NCBI RefSeq assembly: GCF_000378145.1
Contig: NZ_KB899291.1
Span: 32,137 to 96,136 of the forward strand
From: Saccharibacillus kuerlensis DSM 22868
GTDB taxonomy: Bacteria > Bacillota > Bacilli > Paenibacillales > Paenibacillaceae
Direction: 5' to 3'
Length of the DNA stretch: 64,000 nucleotides
Shown piece after piece: positions 1 through 8,069 of the stretch. A program made the position numbers and the translations under genes. Position 1 is the first letter of the stretch, and each line of letters starts with the position of its first letter. Below the pieces are notes generated by a model that ran no database searches, was not told the DNA's origin, and saw only the letters and a program-made list of their open reading frames with translations.

Positions 1-150
1 ACCGTAGAACAAAGCTTTCTTGCGCTGTTCTTCCGGCAGAGGTTTAACCATAATAGCCAGTACGAGCGCGTTATCTGCGGCAAGCAGACCCTCCAGCGCG
101 ATGAGTACGAGCAGTACCCATCCGTATTCCAGCGCCAACGACAAATCCAT
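1..150 (-). CDS. TerC-family integral membrane protein (YkoY-like), N-terminal part
   Basis: The 50 visible codons begin with a hydrophobic segment and the motif [16 protein letters not shown], followed by [13 protein letters not shown]. This is the first transmembrane helix and loop of TerC/YkoY proteins, where the acidic residues in the membrane are thought to bind metal. The ATG at 150 follows an AAAGGAGAG ribosome site 6 bases away. The gene runs off the left edge. Family members help export Mn2+, or load it onto exported proteins, and the Mn-type riboswitch directly upstream supports that role here. Family assignment is solid; the exact transport role is inferred. Confidence 0.85.
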   Translation of the reverse strand, partial: MDLSLALEYGWVLLVLIALEGLLAADNALVLAIMVKPLPEEQRKKALFYG

Positions 151-210
151 GTGCTTCTCTCCTTTTGGGTGTGGGATTGTACTCCCTTATCTTTATCCAT
201 GAAAAGCCCC

Positions 211-390
211 CAATAAAACAAAAGAGACTTTTACCGCCAAAGGTTACGATTGTGTAGGTGCACACAAACAAACGTAACCTGAAGCGGTAAAAGTCTCGCT
301 AACAACGATGGTTGCCAACAAAGCCGGGGATATGCTCCCGTATTGACGACTTTGATGTAAAAGCTACTCCCTCTTACCCGGTTAAGGAAA
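211..390 (-). promoter_or_regulatory. yybP-ykoY manganese riboswitch with terminator platform
   Basis: Read on the minus strand, the conserved blocks GAGGGAGTAGC, GTCGTCAATACG, CCCCGGCTTTGTTGGC and TTAGCGAGAC occur in the order and spacing of the yybP-ykoY aptamer (about 284-383). The 3' strand of the closing stem (284-297, GCGGTAAAAGTCTC on plus) is also an exact complement of 224-237. That gives a long terminator hairpin (224-297) followed by TTTTGTTTTATTG at 223-211. The two structures share one strand, so metal binding to the aptamer should block the terminator and switch on the TerC gene. This region fills the 333-base gap before nrdG. Confidence 0.93.
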
Positions 391-483
391 GATCAAGTAT
401 TCAGTTATTGGGTCTTCCATAAATTTAACTTCATATTAAGGGATAGACCTTCGGTCTGTCAACAGGAAAAGGCGGAACTGGAT

Positions 484-1011
484 TTATAGGGAAGATCGCG
501 ATGCTGTTCTGTCCCATAAGACAACCTTACCATGTTTCAAACTTTCGGGAATGCAGATCAGACGTTGGTTGGAGCTGCCCCGGTACAGCAGCGATACGTC
601 GCGCAGTTGCTGCATGAACTTTCCGTCGACAAGCACTTGTCCGCGCTTCAACAATTCGTACTCATTGGAACCGGGCATACTCGCGAGCTGTTCGAAGGTA
701 TAACCGGTGTACAGCCAGACATCGAGAGTCGGGATGCTTTCACGTGCCAGATCGACAAAGGCGGCAGCTTCACGCGCGGAGAAGAACGGGTCGCCCCCGG
801 CTAGCGTCAATCCGTCCAGCAGCGGATTGTCCGCCATTTCGCGAATAATCCGCTGCTGCCAATTCCGGTCGAAAGGCTCGCCGTAATTGAAATTCCAAGT
901 GCGCGTGCTGAAGCAGCCGGGGCAGCCATGCCGGCAGCCGCTGATGAAGACGGAAGCGCGCAGTCCTTCACCTTCATTGATGGATTCGGGATAATATCCG
1001 CAGATATTCAT
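484..1011 (-). CDS. nrdG: Anaerobic ribonucleotide reductase activating protein
   Basis: Radical-SAM activase that makes the glycyl radical on NrdD, allowing deoxynucleotide synthesis without oxygen. The 175-residue protein has the SAM 4Fe-4S motif CxxxCxxC at C26, C30 and C33, and a GGDPF motif near residue 73, typical of NrdG. The ATG follows AAAAGGAGGTCATACGC, a strong ribosome site. It lies 69 bases after nrdD on the same strand with no terminator between, so the two form an operon led by nrdD. Length is normal for the family. Confidence 0.95.
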   Translation of the reverse strand: MNICGYYPESINEGEGLRASVFISGCRHGCPGCFSTRTWNFNYGEPFDRNWQQRIIREMADNPLLDGLTLAGGDPFFSAREAAAFVDLARESIPTLDVWLYTGYTFEQLASMPGSNEYELLKRGQVLVDGKFMQQLRDVSLLYRGSSNQRLICIPESLKHGKVVLWDRTASRSSL

Positions 1012-1080
1012 GCGTATGACCTCCTTTTTTTCAGGCTTGGTAAACGACTTCGACTACTTCGGTTGCTGCAATTATTGCAA

Positions 1081-3189
1081 TTACTGCGGCGGCTGCGAAG
1101 ATCCCGTGTGCTTGACTCGATCTCGTACTTCCGCCTGTTTGGCTCCGTTGAAGCGGGTCTGGTAGTCGCCTGTCAGGTAGCCCGTTACGCGGCGCAGCCG
1201 GGAGATATGGACTTCGGTTTCCAGACATCCGCAGGACGGGCAGGATGCGCCGATAATGCCTTCGTAACCGCAGGACGTGCAGCGATCGATCGGATGGTTG
1301 ATGCTGAAGTAGCTAACGTTCTGCTCTAGTGTGTAAGTGACGATTTTGCGAAACGCCTCCGGATTGCTGCGTACGCTGCCGTCCAGCTCGATGTATGAGA
1401 TGGCTCCGGCGCTGCATAGTTCGTGGAACGGCGCTTCCAGCGAAATCTTGCGTGCAGCTGTGGTCGGGTAATAGACCGGCACATGAAAAGAGTTGGTGTA
1501 ATATGGACGATCCGTGACGCCGGGAATCGAACCGTACTGCGCGGCATCGTTCTTCGTGAACTTGCCTGACAGCCCTTCGGCGGGGGTGGCAAACAGAGTG
1601 ATGTTCAAGTTGTGTTTGTCGCTCATTGCGTCGCAGAAAGCCCGCATATGGCGGACAATCTCCAACGCTTTTGTATAGACCTCGTCGTCTTCCGCATGAT
1701 GTTTGCCGTACATGGCTTTCATGGCTTCCGCAATGCCAATAAAGCCGATAGACAGACTGCCGTGCTTAAGCAGCACTTCGACCCGGTCGTCCGGTCCCAA
1801 TGCTTCGCCGCCTTCCCAGACGCCTTCGCGCATCATGAAGTCGGAGGCCTTAGCCGGTTGACTGGCCTGAATCCGGTAGCGGTGAAGCAGTCCGGCTAGT
1901 GCGATATTCAGCGCTTCGTCCAGCATGGCGTAGAAGCCTGCTTCATCCGCCTGATTGCGAGCTCCAAGCACAATGCCGTTTTCAATACCGAGCTTCACCA
2001 GGTTGATCGTATTGAATGAGAGATTGCCTTTGCCCGACAAGTGGTTGCGGCCGAACCGATCCGCGATGACACGCGTGCGGCATCCCATTGTCGCAAATTC
2101 CGTATCGGGATCGCCCGGTATGTAATGTTCAAGATTGATCGGTGCGTCCAGATTGGCGAAGTTCGGATACAGCCGCTTGGTTGAGCATTCGATCGCTTTC
2201 AGGAACAGATCGTAGTTGGGCTCGCCGGGCTGCTGATTGACGCCTTTTTTACATTTGATGATTTGGATCGGGAAGATCGGCGTCTGGCCCTGTCCCAGAC
2301 CTCGCATCGTCGCTTCCATCAGACTCTCCATAACAAGGCGGCCTTCGCTGGAGGTGCAGGTGCCGTAATTGATACTTGTAAACGGAATCTGTCCGCCGCC
2401 GCGGCTCGACATGGTATTGAGGTTATGAATAAGGCTTTCGGCCGCTTGAAAGGTCTCCTGGCGCGTCTCTTGGTAGGCGTAACGGTAAGCGTGGGGGTAG
2501 CGATCGCGCAGCTCTATATTGTCTATACGGATATCTTCGTCGGCTGGAACGGCGTTTTTTGCTTCATTAAATGGGGCTGTATTTGTCAGATTGTGATTGG
2601 AACAGTTTGTATCGTACAACTTCGTATCGGATAGACTCTCAGAGAGCTCTGAACGTTCTCCGGCGAAGCTTTCGAAATACGCCAGTCCTTTGCGGAAATG
2701 CTTCAGAAACGAACGGCCGACATAAGGCGCCAGATCGTGATCAAGCTTATTGGCCGACACGCCGCCGTACTGCGCATTTTGCTGGCATTGGAAAATGATC
2801 GCGGTCAGTGCCATCGCCGTCATGATCGTTTGAGGAGTGCGCAGATCGCCGTTTCCCGTGCTGAACCCTTGGGCAAGCAGTTTATCGAACGGGATAAAGA
2901 TGCAGTTGGTCATCCCTACCGCGTAATGATCCAGATCGTGTACGTAGACCGTATTGCCGCGAATAGCTGCTTCCACTTCCTTCGGGAGAAGGTGAAGGCG
3001 GGCATACCATTTGGCGTATTCGCTGCCGAATTTGCTCATTTTGCCGGAAAAGCTGTCTCCGTTCAGGTTGGCGTTTTCCCGCAGCGTCTCCGTATCGAGA
3101 CTGTCGGCGATGTCCCGGCCAAGCCGGGTGATTTCCTCAAGCATATCGTGCTCGCTGTATGGCGGAGAGAAAGAAAGTGTTGGGCTCAT
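1081..3189 (-). CDS. nrdD: Anaerobic ribonucleoside-triphosphate reductase (class III)
   Basis: Glycyl-radical enzyme that reduces ribonucleoside triphosphates to deoxy forms under anaerobic conditions. The 702-residue protein starts near the catalytic barrel (ENANLNGDSFSGKMSKFG). The C-terminal zinc site has cysteines 637, 640, 650 and 653, and the glycyl radical site is RRVTGYL with G670. The roughly 90-residue N-terminal ATP-cone that adjusts activity in many relatives is not visible; the chosen ATG follows GAAAGGAATGAATCTACA. First gene of the nrdD-nrdG operon. Two NrdR-type boxes lie 109-156 bases upstream of the start, so expression is probably repressed by NrdR when dNTP or ATP balance is adequate. 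Confidence 0.95.
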   Translation of the reverse strand: MSPTLSFSPPYSEHDMLEEITRLGRDIADSLDTETLRENANLNGDSFSGKMSKFGSEYAKWYARLHLLPKEVEAAIRGNTVYVHDLDHYAVGMTNCIFIPFDKLLAQGFSTGNGDLRTPQTIMTAMALTAIIFQCQQNAQYGGVSANKLDHDLAPYVGRSFLKHFRKGLAYFESFAGERSELSESLSDTKLYDTNCSNHNLTNTAPFNEAKNAVPADEDIRIDNIELRDRYPHAYRYAYQETRQETFQAAESLIHNLNTMSSRGGGQIPFTSINYGTCTSSEGRLVMESLMEATMRGLGQGQTPIFPIQIIKCKKGVNQQPGEPNYDLFLKAIECSTKRLYPNFANLDAPINLEHYIPGDPDTEFATMGCRTRVIADRFGRNHLSGKGNLSFNTINLVKLGIENGIVLGARNQADEAGFYAMLDEALNIALAGLLHRYRIQASQPAKASDFMMREGVWEGGEALGPDDRVEVLLKHGSLSIGFIGIAEAMKAMYGKHHAEDDEVYTKALEIVRHMRAFCDAMSDKHNLNITLFATPAEGLSGKFTKNDAAQYGSIPGVTDRPYYTNSFHVPVYYPTTAARKISLEAPFHELCSAGAISYIELDGSVRSNPEAFRKIVTYTLEQNVSYFSINHPIDRCTSCGYEGIIGASCPSCGCLETEVHISRLRRVTGYLTGDYQTRFNGAKQAEVRDRVKHTGSSQPPQ

Positions 3190-3297
3190 TGTAGATTCAT
3201 TCCTTTCGATCGGTATGATGTAAGGCAGTGGCGATTCGTGTGGAGCGGGGAAAGGGTTGGCATGGTTTCGGAATTTAGATGCTGAACCTGCTCCCCA

Positions 3298-3345
3298 ATA
3301 CTATATTTAGAATTATCATGCTCAATTTACACCTATATATAGTGG
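3298..3345 (-). promoter_or_regulatory. Tandem NrdR-type boxes upstream of nrdD
   Basis: Two AT-rich palindromes resemble the NrdR consensus ACACTATATATAGTGT: ATACTATATTTAGAAT at 3298-3313 and CACCTATATATAGTGG at 3330-3345. Their centres are 32 bases apart, about three helical turns, which matches the paired-box spacing known for this repressor. They sit in the 370-base gap before nrdD. No nrdR gene is in the window. Confidence 0.72.
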
Positions 3346-3559
3346 GTGTGAAGCAGGTGAGGAGGAGCTGCCACATAATGGACATAAAGCTGCATCGAAA
3401 ATTTAATCAAATTGTCAAAGTTGAAAAAGATATTTTGGAAGAGAATAGGCAGCGGCGCGCCATAAATGGAAATTCGATTTCGCGGCAAAACGGGTATACA
3501 ATGGAAAGACCAACAAAAGCAGCGGACAAGGATCTGTCCGTCAGGAGGAGGAAGGGCAA

Positions 3560-3892
3560 ATGGCAATTGCGGAAGTGACAATCATCCCGATCGGGACGGG
3601 CACAACGAGCTTGAGCGCTTACGTGGCGAACATGCAGCGAAAGCTGGAAACCCTTGAAGGCATTCAATACGAACTGACATCGATGAGCACCATCATTGAA
3701 GGACCGCTGGACAGGATTCTGGAAGCGGTGCAGGCGCTGCATGAACATACATTCGAGTCGGGAGCGCAGCGGGTATCGACATCGATCAAGATCGACGACC
3801 GGCGGGACAAGGAAGGTTCCTCTATTCAGAAGCTGGCCTCGGTTCGTGCCAAGCTGAGCGAGCATGACGGAACTGGGCAGAGCGGTGAGTAA
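3560..3892 (+). CDS. MTH1187/YqgV-type thiamine-binding protein
   Basis: Protein of 110 residues starting MAIAEVTIIPIGTGTTSLS, the hallmark start of the thiamine-binding UPF0045 (YqgV/YkoF-like) family. The following segment, VANMQRKLETLEG then YELTSMSTIIEGPLDRIL, matches the family's small ferredoxin-like fold. Family members bind thiamine or a related pyrimidine in the cytoplasm; their cellular role is not settled. The start follows CAGGAGGAGGAAGGGCAA. The gene is divergent from nrdD and probably monocistronic. The C-terminal 20 residues are charged and look disordered. Confidence 0.85.
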   Translation: MAIAEVTIIPIGTGTTSLSAYVANMQRKLETLEGIQYELTSMSTIIEGPLDRILEAVQALHEHTFESGAQRVSTSIKIDDRRDKEGSSIQKLASVRAKLSEHDGTGQSGE

Positions 3893-4036
3893 AAACAGAG
3901 CGGAAAATACTGCAAATTGAAGAGCGAAAAGACACGAGAATTCCAGATTTTTTTGCTCCCAAATACTTGCGGATTTTCCGGATTGGTGTATAATAAATTT
4001 CGTTGTTGTTCAAGACAGCAAGAAAAAACCACATAT

Positions 4037-4108
4037 GCTGATGTAGCTCAGGGGTAGAGCAACGCACTCGTAATGCGTAGGTCGGGGGTTCAATTCCCTT
4101 CATCAGCA
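4037..4108 (+). tRNA. tRNA-Thr (anticodon CGT)
   Basis: Acceptor stem GCTGATG pairs with CATCAGC, the D arm is GCTC/GAGC, and the anticodon stem ACGCA/TGCGT encloses loop CTCGTAA, giving anticodon CGT (Thr). The T arm GGGGG-TTCAATT-CCCTT is weak but readable. CCA is not encoded. The 3' 32 bases are part of the 34-base direct repeat that bounds the island downstream, so this tRNA gene is the integration target and stays intact. Confidence 0.95.
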
Positions 4109-4110
4109 TC
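4077..4110 (+). repeat. Left attachment site (attL), inside the tRNA-Thr gene
   Basis: First copy of the 34-base repeat, from GTAGGTCGGGGG through CATCAGCATC. It covers the variable loop, T arm, acceptor strand and two bases beyond the tRNA. Position and identity with 7965-7998 define it as the att core. Confidence 0.9.
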
Positions 4111-4270
4111 TCAACGCAAATATCCTGTAATATCAACGTTTGTTAGCAGTAAGTGTCTCGGAAGGCTGCTTGCAAGAGCAACGCAATCCAGCCTGAAAAG
4201 TGCTAAAACGTTGGTGCTAATTACGGGTCACACGAAGCCTTCTACGAATAATCGTAGGAGGTTTTTTTGT

Positions 4271-5320
4271 ATGGCAATTGATCCACGTAAAGGGAAAGCA
4301 ACGGTCGCCAGTAAGCGTACAATTCAGTCGGAAGGTTCGCGTTCAAGTCAAATTTCACTCTCGCTGGCCTTTGACATGTATTACAATGCCAAACGAGCGG
4401 AAGGCTTGAGAGAGCGAACGTTGGCGGATTGCAGAAGTTACTGGCGCTACTTTTTGGAATGGCTTGAGCAGGATCGTCCAGAGGTTGTTGAGGTTGACCA
4501 GATTACAACGGAAGTTGTCCGATCCTATGTTGGTTATATGATGCACGATCATACGCGCTACGGTTCTGTAGAGTCACGTAAGAAGGACTCGCGTAAGTTA
4601 TCTCCAGCTACGGTATCGTCTAGGCTGCGAGCGGTTCAATCCATGTGCAAGTTCTGGGAAGGCGAGGGACTACTCCTGAGCGATCCTGCGGCCAAGATTA
4701 AGCCCCCGCGCATGGATGTGAAGGAGAAGCCGATCATGACGGAGGAAGAGCTGTCTGCGCTCCTGAACGCTCCTGACGTCGACACCTACGCTGGCTATCG
4801 GGACTATGTTCTGATCCTGCTACTCGCAGATACGGGATTGCGTATTAACGAAGCTTTGAACCTTCGTGAGCTGCACATCGACGTAAATGCACGCTGTATA
4901 CGTCTGCCTGCTGAGCTGAATAAGAACCGTAAGCCTCGCATCATCCCACTGTCTGTTACTGTCCTACGTGAACTTATCAAGCTGGTGGAGGAGACGCGGA
5001 GTTACTTCGACACTGATTACTGCTTCGTGGCGAATTACGGAGAACCGCTTAAAGCGGATCATTTCAGAAAACGACTACTTCAACATGCTTGTGAGGCTGG
5101 AATCGATGTTAAGAAGAAGCCAGTTACTCCGCATAGATTAAGGGATTACTTCTGCACGCAATATTTGTTGAATGGAGGCGATCTGTTTACGTTACAGCGT
5201 ATCGTTGCTCATGCCGATATCAAAACGACGCAAGGATATGTAAAGCCTAATGAAGCGGCCATTCGAAATAGTCATGAGCAGTTTTCGCTGTTATCACGGA
5301 TAGGGAGACGGCGTAGGTGA
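4271..5320 (+). CDS. Tyrosine recombinase/integrase of the island
   Basis: Site-specific recombinase of 349 residues. An N-terminal SAM-like core-binding domain (about 25-140) precedes the catalytic domain with the R-H-R-H-Y set: R191 (DTGLRINEAL), H288 and R291 (HRLR), H314 (VAHADI) and Y323 (QGYVKP). Although the frame is open back into the tRNA, the ATG at 4271 is chosen because AGGAGG lies 8 bases before it. It sits 162 bases after the tRNA in the usual orientation for integrases that use a tRNA 3' end. It probably catalyses insertion at, and excision from, the 34-base att core. No excisionase is recognisable. Confidence 0.93.
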   Translation: MAIDPRKGKATVASKRTIQSEGSRSSQISLSLAFDMYYNAKRAEGLRERTLADCRSYWRYFLEWLEQDRPEVVEVDQITTEVVRSYVGYMMHDHTRYGSVESRKKDSRKLSPATVSSRLRAVQSMCKFWEGEGLLLSDPAAKIKPPRMDVKEKPIMTEEELSALLNAPDVDTYAGYRDYVLILLLADTGLRINEALNLRELHIDVNARCIRLPAELNKNRKPRIIPLSVTVLRELIKLVEETRSYFDTDYCFVANYGEPLKADHFRKRLLQHACEAGIDVKKKPVTPHRLRDYFCTQYLLNGGDLFTLQRIVAHADIKTTQGYVKPNEAAIRNSHEQFSLLSRIGRRRR

Positions 5321-5508
5321 AAGCAAACCTTAGATAAAGATCTTATGTACAAAGGTGGATGTTTAAGTGCTTAAATTCATATGAGAAATAATTTTAAACA
5401 TGTTCTCATATATTTTAGAATCCATAAATTATCATTTGTGATATAATTTTTTAAAACGAAATTATTGCTAACTTGCTTTTGTTTATGCAAATATATGGGG
5501 GTAGAGTG

Positions 5509-6645
5509 ATGAGAGAAGGAAAATTCAAGAGAATTGTAAAAAGTAAGATGTTTTTAAAAATTGCTTCAGGGATTCTTATTTGTGGGATTATCGCAATATA
5601 TGTAGCAACCTCTTCGCTTCGGCAATATTCTTCAGCTAAATCAATGATGAATAAACAAAATTACGAAGGCGCGATTACAAGTTTTTCTGCATTAGGAGAT
5701 TATAAAAACTCGTATACACTTTTGAAAGAAAGCCGTTATCTACTTGGAGAACAATTCTTGGAAAACAAAGATTATATACAAGCAAAAGCAGTATTTGAGG
5801 AGTTAAAGTCTTATGAAAATAGTGAAATGAATCTTCTGGAGACAAATTATCAGATAGGTATTCAACAATTTGATGACCAAGATTACGAAGGAGCAATAGA
5901 AACGTTTAATCTTACAGAAGGTTATAAAGAAACTGAACAATGGATAAATGAGTCTAAGTACAACCATGGAAAGATTTTGATGAGTGAACAAAATTATGAA
6001 GGGGCAAGAGTAGTATTTGAAAGTCTTGGTAAATTCGAAGACTCTACTGAACTAGTAATGAATGCTAAATATAATGCAGGAGTAAAACAATTTAATGAAG
6101 GAAATTTCGATAGTTCAAAATTAAGCTTTCGAAGTCTTGAAAAAGAATATAAAGACTCACAAGTCTATTTAGATAAGATAGCAAAACATTTCAGTGATGT
6201 TGCATTGATTCGACCGTTTATCGGTACATGGGAAGATGAAAACGGTTGGCATCAATTAATTTTTACAGATAATAAAGTTTCAAGTGTTTTTTATCCTGAC
6301 TCACACGATACTCAAGTGTATACGTTTGATCTGAAAGTAGAAAACAATAGAGTAGTAAGCAGCGGTACTTCTTATTTTATAGAAAACAATAAATTGTACG
6401 AAGTTCATGAATATAATAATGACCCAACTAGCTACTCGAAAACTGCTAGTTCAACAAGCGTGCCAGAAGAGAAGCCATCGCCAACGATTGGTATGACCGC
6501 TAGTGAAGTGAGAGCATCTAACTGGGGCAGTCCAATTGACATTAATACGACAACAACAGAATATGTTGTACTTGAGCAGTGGGTTTACAATGATTATAAG
6601 TACATTTATTTAGAAGATGGCATTGTCACATCGATTTCAGAATAA
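5509..6645 (+). CDS. Membrane-anchored TPR-like protein of unknown function (island cargo)
   Basis: About 378 residues: a short basic N-terminus, one membrane helix (about 13-34, FLKIASGILICGIIAIYVAT), then five repeats of roughly 35 residues, each with a core like NYEGAITSFSALGDYKNS, typical of TPR/Sel1-like units in Gram-positive extracellular proteins. After residue 235 comes a beta-rich segment starting FIGTWEDENGWHQL. The C-terminus (IGMTASEVRASNWGSP then EQWVY) resembles the SmpA/OmlA-like module common in Firmicute surface proteins. The body therefore probably faces outside. The start at 5509 is preferred over upstream ATGs because of GGGGGTAGAG just before it. The gene is AT-rich and has its own terminator at 6692. 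No enzymatic motif is seen. Confidence 0.75.
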   Translation: MREGKFKRIVKSKMFLKIASGILICGIIAIYVATSSLRQYSSAKSMMNKQNYEGAITSFSALGDYKNSYTLLKESRYLLGEQFLENKDYIQAKAVFEELKSYENSEMNLLETNYQIGIQQFDDQDYEGAIETFNLTEGYKETEQWINESKYNHGKILMSEQNYEGARVVFESLGKFEDSTELVMNAKYNAGVKQFNEGNFDSSKLSFRSLEKEYKDSQVYLDKIAKHFSDVALIRPFIGTWEDENGWHQLIFTDNKVSSVFYPDSHDTQVYTFDLKVENNRVVSSGTSYFIENNKLYEVHEYNNDPTSYSKTASSTSVPEEKPSPTIGMTASEVRASNWGSPIDINTTTTEYVVLEQWVYNDYKYIYLEDGIVTSISE

Positions 6646-6691
6646 GATTGCGGTTGATGATAGTGTATTCTCATAGAGAAGTGATCAATTT

Positions 6692-6737
6692 GAACACAGA
6701 AGCGATTACTTATCGTCTCTGTGTTCTCTTTTGTTTA
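6692..6737 (+). terminator. Terminator after the TPR-like gene
   Basis: GAACACAGA and TCTGTGTTC frame a hairpin with an inner GCGA/TCGT pairing, followed by TCTTTTGTTT. Confidence 0.75.
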
Positions 6738-6739
6738 TA

Positions 6740-6883
6740 CTGGAGGAATGGATCTTACAGCGGATTGTTGGTCATAAGGATATCAAAATGACACAAGTGT
6801 ATGTGAAGCGTAGTGAGGTAGCAATAAGGTATAGCCATGAACAGTTTTCGCCGTTATCGCGAGTAGGGAAGCGGAAGAAATAA
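6740..6883 (+). pseudogene. C-terminal remnant of a second tyrosine recombinase
   Basis: The frame ending at TAA 6881-6883 encodes LQRIVGHKDIKMTQVYVK and continues to the end SHEQFSPLSRVGKRKK. It matches the last 42 residues of the intact integrase at 4271-5320, with 29 of 42 identical by my count, and includes the catalytic H and Y region. Everything upstream of this tail is missing. The divergence excludes a recent duplication, so it points to an earlier related element in the same site, most of which was lost. Confidence 0.85.
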
Positions 6884-7119
6884 GCGCTATCCGATCTTAT
6901 TGCACTCTTACTGGGAAATTAATAAAGTTTTCCTAATATAAGTAGATTAGTTAGTCGATATAAATTGTATTACATAGTACTTGTTAAGAGGGATTTTACA
7001 TATTCACTTTAATATGTAGCAGAGAGGATTTTCATTGAGAATGTTAAAGTGGAATCGAGCTCTTTGCCTGCGTTGTAAGCTGTTCATTGTCCGATAACTA
7101 GATAAAGGGTTGATTAATT

Positions 7120-7749
7120 ATGGAAGAAAGATTTAGAGAAATATCATCAACGAAACTGTTGAGAAAATCTTATAAAGCTACTGGATTAGCGTGGGGATTT
7201 GGGAAAATCAGCTTGAATACAGACTACCGTGTGAAAAAAGAATTAATTACTGAGAACTCTTTTTCTCAGTTAGGTAGCATTAAATCAGGTCTAGTGAGCT
7301 CTGTAGAAACATTCAAGCAACTAGGTATAGTATTTGCTATTATCACTTTTCTTTTGACAACGATACTGGGAACTCTACCAATGTATATGCCACAGTATTT
7401 CAGAACAGTAGATTGGACACATCAAGTAAATCTCTTGCTTATTGAAGATGCAATATCTGGTATGAGTAATGATGAAAAACAAAAATATATTATAGATAAA
7501 CATGACGAAGAGGTAAGTAGCTACAATCAAGAATTAAGCGATGTTCAAAATGAACATTATAATATGTTGAATATCATTTTATGGCCAATAGTGATAATAT
7601 TCGCAGTGATTTTTTTTCGTTTTAGATGGCTCTTAAGTGTTCAAGCTTGTGTTAATGAAGCATATCAAGAGAAAGAAAAAATAATTCAAGAAGAGAAAGA
7701 GAAGCTGCAAAAAATAAAGCAGCGACGAGAGTCAGTATTGCAAAAATAA
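7120..7749 (+). CDS. Two-helix membrane protein with coiled coil, unknown (island cargo)
   Basis: Protein of 209 residues that I do not recognise. A soluble N-terminal segment (1-65) is followed by a membrane helix (about 68-92, LGIVFAIITFLLTTILG), an extracytoplasmic loop of about 65 residues rich in charged residues, a second helix (about 152-172, ILWPIVIIFAVIFF), and a Lys/Glu-rich coiled-coil tail to the end. Such a topology would place both ends in the cytoplasm. The ATG follows only a weak ribosome site (AAGGGTTGATTAATT). AT-rich like the rest of the island. No catalytic motif. Confidence 0.6.
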   Translation: MEERFREISSTKLLRKSYKATGLAWGFGKISLNTDYRVKKELITENSFSQLGSIKSGLVSSVETFKQLGIVFAIITFLLTTILGTLPMYMPQYFRTVDWTHQVNLLLIEDAISGMSNDEKQKYIIDKHDEEVSSYNQELSDVQNEHYNMLNIILWPIVIIFAVIFFRFRWLLSVQACVNEAYQEKEKIIQEEKEKLQKIKQRRESVLQK

Positions 7750-7766
7750 TAGAAGGAAATTAAAGA

Positions 7767-7958
7767 TTGAATATTTGTATAGAAATATTACTTGTCGTTT
7801 CTATATCTTTCTTTTGCCTACTATGCGAACAACGTGTAAGGGGTTGTTTACAAATCGAATTTAATTTAAATGATAAACATGTAATAAAGGTATCTTCAGC
7901 GTCATATTCTTCTGCAAAGATTGTAAGTGTCTTAAAGACTAGTGTTGATTCTAACTAA
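7767..7958 (+). CDS. Possible small membrane-anchored protein (island cargo)
   Basis: Frame of 63 residues starting at TTG, 9 bases after GAAGGAAA and 17 bases after the preceding gene, so probably co-transcribed with it. An N-terminal hydrophobic stretch (about 5-20) could anchor it. The rest (LQIEFNLNDKHVIKVSS and following) is polar and resembles short beta-alpha units, without a clear family. It ends 6 bases before the right attachment site. Short length and the TTG start leave it uncertain. Confidence 0.4.
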   Translation: MNICIEILLVVSISFFCLLCEQRVRGCLQIEFNLNDKHVIKVSSASYSSAKIVSVLKTSVDSN

Positions 7959-7964
7959 GTTGGT

Positions 7965-7998
7965 GTAGGTCGGGGGTTCAATTCCCTTCATCAGCATC
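7965..7998 (+). repeat. Right attachment site (attR)
   Basis: Second copy of the 34-base tRNA-Thr 3' end, identical to 4077-4110. It lacks the 5' part of the tRNA, so it is not a second tRNA gene. Confidence 0.9.
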
Positions 7999-8012
7999 GG
8001 GTAAGACAAGAA

Positions 8013-8046
8013 AAGCGCGAGCCTCGATTCCTCGAAGTTCGCGCTT
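8013..8046. terminator. Bidirectional terminator between the island and the permease gene
   Basis: AAGCGCGA pairs with TCGCGCTT (allowing one offset base), with an inner CTCGA repeat; T-rich flanks on both strands. It would end the permease transcript and, before the island inserted, probably the tRNA transcript. Confidence 0.7.
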
Positions 8047-8069
8047 CTTTGTTACATGCATCGATGGAT

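Larger units (their letters stand above)
4077..7998 (+). mobile_element. 3.9 kb integrative mini-island in tRNA-Thr
   Basis: A perfect 34-base direct repeat made of the tRNA-Thr 3' end plus TC lies at 4077-4110 and again at 7965-7998. Between the copies are a tyrosine recombinase right after the tRNA, a fragment of another recombinase, and three unfamiliar genes. The inside is clearly more AT-rich than the flanks. Excision between the repeats would release 3,888 bp and leave the tRNA directly before the hairpin at 8013-8046. No replication, packaging or transfer gene is visible, so it is a minimal island or a decayed remnant rather than an ICE or prophage. Confidence 0.9.

Noticed and set aside
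3279..3578. 99-codon frame before the thiamine-binding gene
   Set aside because: Contains the NrdR boxes, overlaps the next gene's ribosome site and has no family match.
7965..7998. Second tRNA gene
   Set aside because: Only the 3' part of tRNA-Thr is present; it is the attachment-site copy.
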